A stretch of 13,312 nt of DNA from JAHHLP01 sp041609895 (GTDB taxonomy: Bacteria; Bacteroidota; Rhodothermia; Rhodothermales; JABDKH01): contig JBFIPX010000081.1 of NCBI GenBank assembly GCA_041609895.1, positions 1 to 13,312 of the forward strand, in the 5' to 3' direction. Of the stretch, positions 7,971-13,312 are shown in pieces. The position numbers were made by a program, and so were the translations under genes. The stretch's first letter is position 1; the number at the start of each line of letters is the position of its first letter. The notes beneath the pieces were generated by a model that worked only from the letters and a program-made list of their open reading frames with translations, had not been told where the DNA came from and searched no databases.

Positions 7971-8975
7971 ATGAAACTGAATGAAATAAAAGGCCGCGTA
8001 CTCCTGGTAGAAGACTCTCTGGAGCAAGCCTTGATCTTGCGAAGCTGGATCGAAAATGATTTGGAGTTTGGCGTTGTTCACGTAACCGACGGATCAGCAG
8101 CCCGCCAGTTTGCCCGTTTCGGGGAGTGGGACCTGGTCGTCAGCGACATAGAACTGCCCGGTGTCCTCGGAATAGATTTGCTAAAGGTATTCAAAGAGCA
8201 CAACCCCTGGACGCCCGTGCTTCTCATGACGGCACACGAGAAGGTAGAGTATGCAGTGGAAGCGCTGCGGAACAACGCAGACGATTTTCTAATGAAGCCG
8301 ATCGAGCGCCAGGTATTCCTTGAGAAGGCGCGGGAGGTCATGTCGAAGGCACTCGAAAACCGACAGCAGAATGTGGAGACTGTGCTGGCCATCGGTGCCC
8401 ATCCGGACGACGTAGAGATAGGGTGTGGCGGTGCGCTCGCACGTCACGCTTCAAAGGGGGACGAAGTGGCGATACTTACGATGAGTGGAGGAGAGCACGG
8501 TGGAAGTACCAGCGAACGGGTCAAGGAATCTCGCAAGGCGGCCTCGCTGATTGGTGCGGAGCTCGTTATGGGAGACTTGATGGATACGGCTATTGGCGAA
8601 GGCAGAGAGACTATTAAGCTGATCGAAGATGCCATCGGTCGCTTTAAGCCGACCATCGTATATACGCACACAGCGAATGATGGGCATCAGGATCATCGCA
8701 ACGTCCATCGCGCCACGCTCGTGGCCGCTCGCGGCGTCCCCAACGTGTACTGCTATCAGGCTCCATCGACGACCGTCGAGTTCAAGCCGAACTTGTTTGT
8801 AGATATCTCACGATTTGTCGACCAGAAGCTGAAGCTGATCTCAGCGTACCAGTCCCAGACGCTGGTGAGATCCTACCTTGAAGAAGACTTGATTCGATCT
8901 ACCGCAAGATACTGGGGGCGTTTTGCAGGTTACAGTATGGTGGAGCCGCTGGAGGTAGTACGTCAGCGCGGCTGA
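7971..8975 (+). CDS. Receiver domain fused to PIG-L/LmbE-family deacetylase
   Basis: From ATG 7971 this protein has 334 residues. Residues 7-122 form a complete receiver (E14/D15 acidic pair, phospho-Asp D59 in VVSDIELPG, T87, K109 in FLMKP). A helical linker (about 112-135) leads to a PIG-L domain from 138 to the end, with the metal and catalytic motif AHPDD at 143-147 and HQDH at 239-242. By analogy with MshB, H144, D147 and H242 would bind zinc and D146 act as general base. PIG-L enzymes remove N-acetyl groups from GlcNAc-type sugars on small or lipid carriers (MshB, BshB, GPI PIG-L). There is no signal peptide, so the reaction is cytoplasmic. Phosphorylation by the adjacent kinase probably switches or dimerises the enzyme, which is inference. 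A TTG at 7947 in the same frame is an alternative start. Neither site has a clear Shine-Dalgarno, and ATG is preferred because the receiver begins just after it. The substrate is unproven. Confidence 0.9.
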   Translation: MKLNEIKGRVLLVEDSLEQALILRSWIENDLEFGVVHVTDGSAARQFARFGEWDLVVSDIELPGVLGIDLLKVFKEHNPWTPVLLMTAHEKVEYAVEALRNNADDFLMKPIERQVFLEKAREVMSKALENRQQNVETVLAIGAHPDDVEIGCGGALARHASKGDEVAILTMSGGEHGGSTSERVKESRKAASLIGAELVMGDLMDTAIGEGRETIKLIEDAIGRFKPTIVYTHTANDGHQDHRNVHRATLVAARGVPNVYCYQAPSTTVEFKPNLFVDISRFVDQKLKLISAYQSQTLVRSYLEEDLIRSTARYWGRFAGYSMVEPLEVVRQRG

Positions 8976-8978
8976 TCA
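8973..8978. other. Abutting convergent stop codons in a TGATCA palindrome
   Basis: TGA at 8973-8975 ends the receiver-PIG-L gene on the plus strand, and the complement of TCA at 8976-8978 ends the TPR-barrel gene on the minus strand. The intergenic distance is zero and no terminator hairpin lies between the genes, so each transcript must run into the other gene in antisense orientation. Confidence 0.85.
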
Positions 8979-10196
8979 GCGCGAAAACGTGGCAGAAACT
9001 CCGAGATTCGCTTGCGAATGCACGCCCATCGTGCGTCCTATCTGGACTCCAAAACGCAAGCCTTCTCTTGCTCGCAACATGACACTGCCCGCCACCTGTA
9101 CCAAAGTCTCTCCATCGAACCGAGTCATGCTTACCGATGGCTTCACTTCGAGGAGCTTGGTAAACTGTGCGCTTCCGCTGACCGCGAAAGTGTTCGTGTG
9201 AGCGCCTCGCGCTGACCGGAAATGGAAGTACTGCACGAGTGCGTATCCGCGGCCCGAAATAGTCACGATGGCACCCGGGCTTACCAGCATTTGGAATCCT
9301 GTCTCGCTGGATAATCCGGGTTTGATTCCCAAAACGAAGGTGGTCTTCTTCCCAACTTTGTGGGAGGCGGATAGTGAAGCGGCGGATATCCGCCGAAAAC
9401 CGAACAGGGTCTGATCGAAACCTAGGCTCGCACTTGTACGCTGATTTATCCGATAGCCAATTTCGGCCGTCCAGATGCTGCGGTTTGCTCCGGTAGCCTG
9501 GTTATGTCGCTCACTCAAGAATGAGCCGGCAACTGTCAGACGGTTGCCGTTTCGCCAAACAAGACCGAGCCGGTTGCCAACCACTGGCTCCCCGTTTTGA
9601 ACGGCTGCGTGCCCGAGACTCATCGAACCCTCGATACGCGTAACCTTTTCGATGGCCGCGAGGCCGTCGCGAGCCTCGCGGTTATCCGGAGCCTTGCGAA
9701 GGACCACCGAGTACATCTTACTTGCTTGACGATAATTGCCATGAATACGATACACGAGCGCCATGCCGTTGAGAGCTTCTACGTGCTCGGGATTATCGCG
9801 GAGAAGCGAAGCGTATACCGGGCTGGAGTCCTCTGTATTACCCAACCAAGACTGTATTCGAGCCCAACCGAGCAAGGCCGTCTCATGAGTCGGCTGGCGA
9901 TGTAAGACGGCCTCATAGTCATCCAGAGCGCGTTTGAGTTGGCCATCCCACGACCTCGTTACCGCGAGTTCAATGCGGGCAGTGAAAAGGTTGGGACAGG
10001 ACTCTGCGATTGGCTCTAGAATCTCGATTGCCGACGCCAGATCCCCCATCGTACGTAGCCGAAGGGCTTCCTCGACGGCCGGAAACGTTTCGGAGGCGCA
10101 AAATGAGTCGGACTCCGCGTGGTCGACAGATTCTGCCAGAAGTGCGACCGGCAGCAGAATGGACAGGATGAGAATCATCATTATGGTATTGTTCAT
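8976..10196 (-). CDS. TPR plus beta-barrel outer-membrane protein (PgaA/YaiO-like)
   Basis: This 406-residue protein has a clear signal peptide (hydrophobic 5-20, probable cleavage after A21). About four TPR-type helical hairpins follow at roughly 38-185 (for example SAIEILEPIAESCPNLFTA, RALDDYEAVLHRQPTHETAL, and HVEALNGMALVYRIHGNYRQA). The C-terminal half, 188-406, consists of alternating amphipathic strands with glycine/aromatic turns, reading as a YaiO-like barrel. This periplasmic TPR plus outer-membrane barrel plan is that of PgaA, AlgK/AlgE and BcsC, in which the TPR part gathers export partners and the barrel passes the glycan. It is about half the length of PgaA, so a smaller barrel or only an accessory role is possible. 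It is the last gene of the minus-strand operon, three bases after the small membrane-protein gene. It differs from the 1713-2591 barrel in carrying TPRs. Confidence 0.82.
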   Translation of the reverse strand: MNNTIMMILILSILLPVALLAESVDHAESDSFCASETFPAVEEALRLRTMGDLASAIEILEPIAESCPNLFTARIELAVTRSWDGQLKRALDDYEAVLHRQPTHETALLGWARIQSWLGNTEDSSPVYASLLRDNPEHVEALNGMALVYRIHGNYRQASKMYSVVLRKAPDNREARDGLAAIEKVTRIEGSMSLGHAAVQNGEPVVGNRLGLVWRNGNRLTVAGSFLSERHNQATGANRSIWTAEIGYRINQRTSASLGFDQTLFGFRRISAASLSASHKVGKKTTFVLGIKPGLSSETGFQMLVSPGAIVTISGRGYALVQYFHFRSARGAHTNTFAVSGSAQFTKLLEVKPSVSMTRFDGETLVQVAGSVMLRAREGLRFGVQIGRTMGVHSQANLGVSATFSR

Positions 10197-10199
10197 GAA

Positions 10200-10415
10200 T
10201 CAGGTCAGAAGAAGGCTTCGAAGTACGACGAATCCGGCAAGCATCGCGATAATGACTACCTGTTTCACGAGCAGCCGGCACTCGTTAGAATGATCTTGAT
10301 TAACCTCATGGCGAAACCACTCGGGCACGAAGACAGCCGGTTTCGAGTCGCCGCTGCCGAACTGCAATGAGCCAGCGGTCGCTTCTTCCGATCGAGTTGT
10401 TGGACTATCGGACAT
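10200..10415 (-). CDS. Small single-span membrane protein
   Basis: This is a 71-residue protein with a polar N-terminal half (Ser/Thr/Glu-rich, then a charged stretch around EWFRHEVNQDHSNECR) and one hydrophobic helix VVIIAMLAGFVVLRSLLL near the C-terminus, about residues 53-70. No known family is recognised. Its reality is supported by context: the ATG overlaps the last 11 bases of the GT2 gene, the stop lies three bases before the TPR-barrel start, and without it the operon would have a 208-base hole. Position and size recall PgaD, the small inner-membrane partner of the PgaC synthase, but PgaD has two spans and no sequence likeness can be claimed. A synthase partner is a reasonable inference. 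Confidence 0.62.
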   Translation of the reverse strand: MSDSPTTRSEEATAGSLQFGSGDSKPAVFVPEWFRHEVNQDHSNECRLLVKQVVIIAMLAGFVVLRSLLLT

Positions 10416-11898
10416 CAGCTTTGCCGGTTTTTTCTGTCTTGTCCCATTTCATTTCAGCCCCTCGCAACTCGTACACGTACGAGGCTACAGTCACGGCACA
10501 AAGCAACGGTCCGTATCCCACGATGTAGCTGAATAGCGGTGTCGCTCGGCCGGCCCAGGTCTTTTCGATCAATTTGTTCAGCCATGCAAGGACCATGCTC
10601 AGGGTCAGCCAGAGGTACATGAAGAGGATGAGTCCGCGTACGGCCGCCCGGCCGGGTAGGAGGGATGCGTTTGTCAGTGTGCCCGCCAGGTGAACCTCAA
10701 AGAGTGCCGGAAAGCACGAGTAGATGATTATGAGAGTCGAGATCACACCCGGAAACAGAAAGCCCTGGACCCACGTGTGTTTTGCCGTGTGCGGATCGAT
10801 CGCGAATGACATTAGCGTCACGAACAGGTAGGTGATGGCGTGGACGATCCAGAACATCTTGAAGAGTTTCCACGAGAGGGGGAAATCCACGAAGAAGAGT
10901 CCGGTCAATCCCGCCGTGGCTCCAATCATGAGGATTGGCATGAGGAATATGGAGAACCATATGAACCCGAAGGTCCAGCTTCCGAGGCCCGGATGAACAG
11001 ACCTTCGAAACCAGAGATGTTTGAAGCGCAAGGTCAACTGCACATTACCACGGGCCCATCTGAGTCGTTGCTTCCAGAGGCCGAGGATGTCGCACGGTTC
11101 CTCTGCCCATACCGTTGCGTTTCCTTCGAAATAGACGCTGCGACCAGCCAACTGCGTGTTGAATGTTGTGAAGGTGTCTTCGGCGAGCGACGAGGTATCA
11201 ATTTCGCCTCCGATCGCCTCAAGGCTCTCGCGAGAGTGCAGTTGCGCACCGCCGGCAAGGCAGAAGAGCGTACCCATCACATTCTGTGCTCTTCGGGACG
11301 CCGCTTGGGCGGTTATGTACTCGAAACCAATGAACCGGGTCATGAAATTGCCTGGTCGAGTTCCTTCCTTGATGTAGGCCGTCACTGAACCGATTCGTGG
11401 ATCTGCAAGATGTCGAGCCATTTTGCGCAGGGCATCAGCCTCAAAGATCACGTCGGCGTCGATGATCAAAATTGCCTCGGCCCATGACTCAGCCAGTATC
11501 TTTCGGAGTCCGAAGTTGAGGGTGTGTGCCTTGCCCTCGCCACCCTTCTGCCGCCTTACGTGAAATACGGAGCCGGGATAGCGCCTTTCCTTGGCCTTGA
11601 CTCGATCTGGTGTTGAGTCGGTGCTGGCGTCGTCCACGACGTAGACACGGAGAGACTCCGGCGGATATTCCATGGACATTAGGCGATCAATGGTGGTCTC
11701 GATGACCGATTCCTCATTCCACGCGGGCACGACAATCGCAGTCCGAGGCAGAAATGGTGAGACGTACTCGTAGTGGTCGTTGAAACGGTGAAGACCAACC
11801 AGAAGAAACTGGAAGCACGAGGCTGCGAGCGGGCAAATTCCCACCATAACGAGTAGCGTAAGCACCCACTTGGATATGAGAAGTGCTTCGCTACTCAT
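10405..11898 (-). CDS. Membrane glycosyltransferase, family 2 (second synthase)
   Basis: This 497-residue GT2 has an N-terminal membrane helix (about 10-36) and a catalytic domain with VVPAWNEES (56-64), VVDDAST with D89/D90, GGEGKAHTLN (119-128), the metal-binding DAD at 147-149, AED at 239-241, and the QRLRW motif at 277-281. Four or five further hydrophobic segments follow (about 308-338, 345-366, 377-400, 418-440, 453-475). The layout and QxxRW agree with processive synthases of the PgaC/IcaA/HasA group. It is clearly divergent from the GT2 at 307-1716, having more C-terminal membrane segments, so the two are not a recent duplication. The start is chosen from AGGAG three bases upstream, which overlaps the stop codon of the PHP gene. 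It overlaps the small membrane-protein gene by 11 bases. The sugar donor cannot be read from sequence, and GlcNAc is suggested only by the nearby PIG-L domain. Confidence 0.92.
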   Translation of the reverse strand: MSSEALLISKWVLTLLVMVGICPLAASCFQFLLVGLHRFNDHYEYVSPFLPRTAIVVPAWNEESVIETTIDRLMSMEYPPESLRVYVVDDASTDSTPDRVKAKERRYPGSVFHVRRQKGGEGKAHTLNFGLRKILAESWAEAILIIDADVIFEADALRKMARHLADPRIGSVTAYIKEGTRPGNFMTRFIGFEYITAQAASRRAQNVMGTLFCLAGGAQLHSRESLEAIGGEIDTSSLAEDTFTTFNTQLAGRSVYFEGNATVWAEEPCDILGLWKQRLRWARGNVQLTLRFKHLWFRRSVHPGLGSWTFGFIWFSIFLMPILMIGATAGLTGLFFVDFPLSWKLFKMFWIVHAITYLFVTLMSFAIDPHTAKHTWVQGFLFPGVISTLIIIYSCFPALFEVHLAGTLTNASLLPGRAAVRGLILFMYLWLTLSMVLAWLNKLIEKTWAGRATPLFSYIVGYGPLLCAVTVASYVYELRGAEMKWDKTEKTGKADVR

Positions 11899-11901
11899 CG
11901 T

Positions 11902-11906
11902 CTCCT
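11902..11906 (-). promoter_or_regulatory. Ribosome binding site for the second GT2 gene
   Basis: AGGAG on the minus strand lies three bases before the ATG at 11898 and overlaps the TAG stop of the PHP gene (11905-11907). A ribosome ending the PHP protein would therefore stand on the site, a sign of coupling. Confidence 0.55.
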
Positions 11907-12660
11907 AAGCCTCGATTGAGCCCGCGGCCGATCGCCGCTTCGTACGCATCGACTCCAACGTTTGTCGAACGTAGTCATATGAGCCGATGTCACGGGCGCG
12001 GTGCGCATCGGTCGACGCGTAGCACGTCACGCCCTCTTCCACGAAATGGACAAGCGTGCGCGCACTTGGGCATTTCCATCTTTCACTCACCTCCACGGCC
12101 GCACCGGCGGTAGCAGCTCTGGTCGCCAGCTTGCGTACGCGGTCGGTCATCAACTGCGATTCGGATAGCCCAACCTTCGGAAGTATGCTGAAAGGGTGGG
12201 CAAGAATTACTCGGTGGGTCCAGGTCGCGATCACCCCCTCGTAAGCGTCGATCAAACCTCCCAACAGATCCTGAACGCTACACGTGCCGTTTGCAATGAT
12301 CTCGATAACCTCTCGCGGCGTAAAGCAGGCGGAGCCTATCGGGAACTGGTGGTCGGCGGCCAGCAGAAGGTCCACGCCGTCCGGCAATGCCGGTAGGTCA
12401 AGATCGCCGCGGCAGTTTAGGAGTTTGGCCTCGACGCCGCAGAGAATTTCAATCAGGTGTCCGTGGCGGTGACGCGCTGACTCGACGGCAGACACGTATT
12501 CAGGTAGCCAGTCCGATCCGGCGCGCACATGATCGACCTGGCAGAATTTCTTTAGCCCTCTCCGGATTGCCATCTCGACGTTTCGGTCGATAGAGTCCAG
12601 TCCGTCCGAGAAAGTCGAGTGGGCGTGCATGTCTTCGGTTAGGTTCATGTTGTCTTCCAT
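11905..12660 (-). CDS. PHP-domain metallohydrolase
   Basis: This 251-residue soluble protein carries the whole PHP (polymerase and histidinol phosphatase) metal-site series: HAHSTFSDG with H12, H14 and D19; VDH with H44; GVEAK with E77; ADH with H104; AHP with H155; and STDAH with D218 and H220. The family uses a cluster of two or three metal ions to hydrolyse phosphomonoesters or phosphodiesters (HisK, YcdX, the CpsB/YwqE phosphotyrosine phosphatases of capsule loci). Which substrate applies here is unknown: a sugar phosphate or a phosphoprotein are both open. It sits 12 bases after the ATP-grasp gene and 6 bases before the GT2 start, inside the operon. A second in-frame ATG at 12648 has GGAAG eight bases upstream and may be the real start, which would remove four residues and leave the catalytic part whole. 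Confidence 0.88.
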   Translation of the reverse strand: MEDNMNLTEDMHAHSTFSDGLDSIDRNVEMAIRRGLKKFCQVDHVRAGSDWLPEYVSAVESARHRHGHLIEILCGVEAKLLNCRGDLDLPALPDGVDLLLAADHQFPIGSACFTPREVIEIIANGTCSVQDLLGGLIDAYEGVIATWTHRVILAHPFSILPKVGLSESQLMTDRVRKLATRAATAGAAVEVSERWKCPSARTLVHFVEEGVTCYASTDAHRARDIGSYDYVRQTLESMRTKRRSAAGSIEA

Positions 12661-12672
12661 TCTGACGTTGAA

Positions 12673-13312
12673 TCAGGCCGCCATCTCATGGAGCGATTGA
12701 TTGTCCCGTTTGGATTTCATTATGCAAAGCTGGACCGGGTCCACTCGCGATTCGTGCCATGTTCTCACGATCGCTGTTTCTTCGAACAAGAATTCCCTGG
12801 GGTCGACGTAGTGGCCAAGTAGGTCACGGATCGCAAGTGAGGGCATGTTGACGCCGCTCATCACCGTCAGGGACATCGTTCCCGGGAACCGCGGATTGAT
12901 TTCCAGCAGTTTCGGTGTTCCGTGCTCGTCGAGACGAAACTGGAGGTTCGCGACCGGTCCGCAGCCGACGGCCCCGGCGATAAGCTGGGACAGCGATTGC
13001 AGCAGCGGATGGCGTATCGTCCAAGCGGTGACGGCTATACCCGAATCGACTTTCAGGCGTTCTCTCGGGACCACTGCCATTGCCGTCCCCTTCCGGTCAA
13101 TCATGACGTCGACCGAGTATTCGGGTCCGGGCAGGTATTGCTGAACGATCAATGAGCCATCTCGAGGCTCACTCACCAAGTCTTCAAGCGATTTGATCAG
13201 GCGCACGCCCCGTGATCCACTACCGACACGCGGCTTCACGATAAAGGGCAGGGGCCAGTCCGAACCCACGAATGTCTCGTCAAGAAGTCCGGTTTGGGGC
13301 ACGTACTCCGAT
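12673..13312 (-). CDS. ATP-grasp carboxylate-amine ligase, C-terminal part (5' end outside window)
   Basis: The frame stays open to the window edge, so at least 213 codons are visible and the N-terminus is missing. A GTG at 13300-13302 is an internal Val, not a start. The ATP-grasp fold is shown by FIVKPRVGSGSRGVRLI (ATP-binding lysine and glycine-rich loop), IVQQYLPGPEYSVDV (hinge and purine-contact region), LQFRLDEHGTPKLLEINPRF with the metal-binding glutamate and asparagine of EIN, then a CarB-like GVNMPSLAIRDLLG. Such enzymes join a carboxylate to an amine through an acyl phosphate. Stand-alone members in glycan loci may attach amino acids or modify precursors, but the substrate here is unknown. 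It is the most upstream visible gene of the five-gene minus-strand operon, so the operon's promoter lies outside the window. Confidence 0.88.
   Translation of the reverse strand, partial: SEYVPQTGLLDETFVGSDWPLPFIVKPRVGSGSRGVRLIKSLEDLVSEPRDGSLIVQQYLPGPEYSVDVMIDRKGTAMAVVPRERLKVDSGIAVTAWTIRHPLLQSLSQLIAGAVGCGPVANLQFRLDEHGTPKLLEINPRFPGTMSLTVMSGVNMPSLAIRDLLGHYVDPREFLFEETAIVRTWHESRVDPVQLCIMKSKRDNQSLHEMAA

Noticed and set aside
10840..11388. 182-codon plus-strand frame opposite the second GT2
   Set aside because: It is antisense to conserved GT2 motifs (DAD, QRLRW) and is a low-complexity charged sequence, so it is a shadow frame.
307..11898. The two GT2 genes as a tandem duplication
   Set aside because: They differ in length, membrane layout and most residues outside the catalytic motifs, and they lie on opposite strands.
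13300..13302. GTG as a start codon for the ATP-grasp gene
   Set aside because: The frame continues upstream to the window edge and the protein would lack the N-terminal part of the ATP-grasp fold, so the gene is cut by the window.
1..13312. Mobile element, defence island or CRISPR array
   Set aside because: No transposase, integrase, repeat-spacer pattern, terminal inverted repeats or toxin-antitoxin pair is visible, and base composition looks even across the genes.

Overview
The window reads as a chromosomal segment of a Gram-negative bacterium (about 55-57% GC by eye) devoted to making, exporting and regulating a cell-surface polysaccharide. Two predicted outer-membrane beta-barrel proteins show that there is an outer membrane. 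HEAT-repeat, PIG-L, LytTR and multi-PAS hybrid-kinase proteins in one locus would suit Gemmatimonadota, Acidobacteriota or a related environmental lineage, but the sequence alone does not settle the phylum. I see no transposase, integrase, CRISPR array, tRNA or rRNA, and no gene-free stretch longer than 300 bases.

Layout. (1) Bases 1-2591, plus strand: the 3' end of a HEAT-repeat protein, a membrane family 2 glycosyltransferase (GT2), and a YaiO-like beta-barrel, joined by overlapping stop/start codons. (2) Bases 2643-3503, minus strand: a lone gene resembling a little-studied family with a uracil-DNA-glycosylase-like fold. (3) A 131-base divergent intergenic region. (4) Bases 3635-8975, plus strand: a regulatory operon holding a soluble hybrid histidine kinase (GAF-like, four PAS, HisKA, HATPase, receiver, Hpt), a LytTR response regulator, and a receiver domain fused to a PIG-L/LmbE-type deacetylase. 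(5) Bases 8976-13312, minus strand, in transcription order: a truncated ATP-grasp enzyme, a PHP-family metallohydrolase, a second GT2, a 71-residue single-span membrane protein, and a TPR plus beta-barrel outer-membrane protein. These five genes are almost without gaps. Clusters 4 and 5 meet at a shared TGATCA in which the two stop codons abut.

Reading of the whole. The GT2, small membrane protein and TPR-barrel parallel PgaC, PgaD and PgaA of poly-N-acetylglucosamine synthesis, and the PIG-L domain would supply the deacetylation step, but on the cytoplasmic side and joined to a phosphorylatable receiver. The upstream module repeats the GT2 plus barrel pairing. The central operon looks like a branched phosphorelay, in which one kinase/Hpt protein could feed a DNA-binding regulator (control of expression) and a deacetylase (direct control of chemistry). 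Domain calls rest on motifs visible in the sequence. The shared polysaccharide role and the phosphorelay wiring are inference from gene order.
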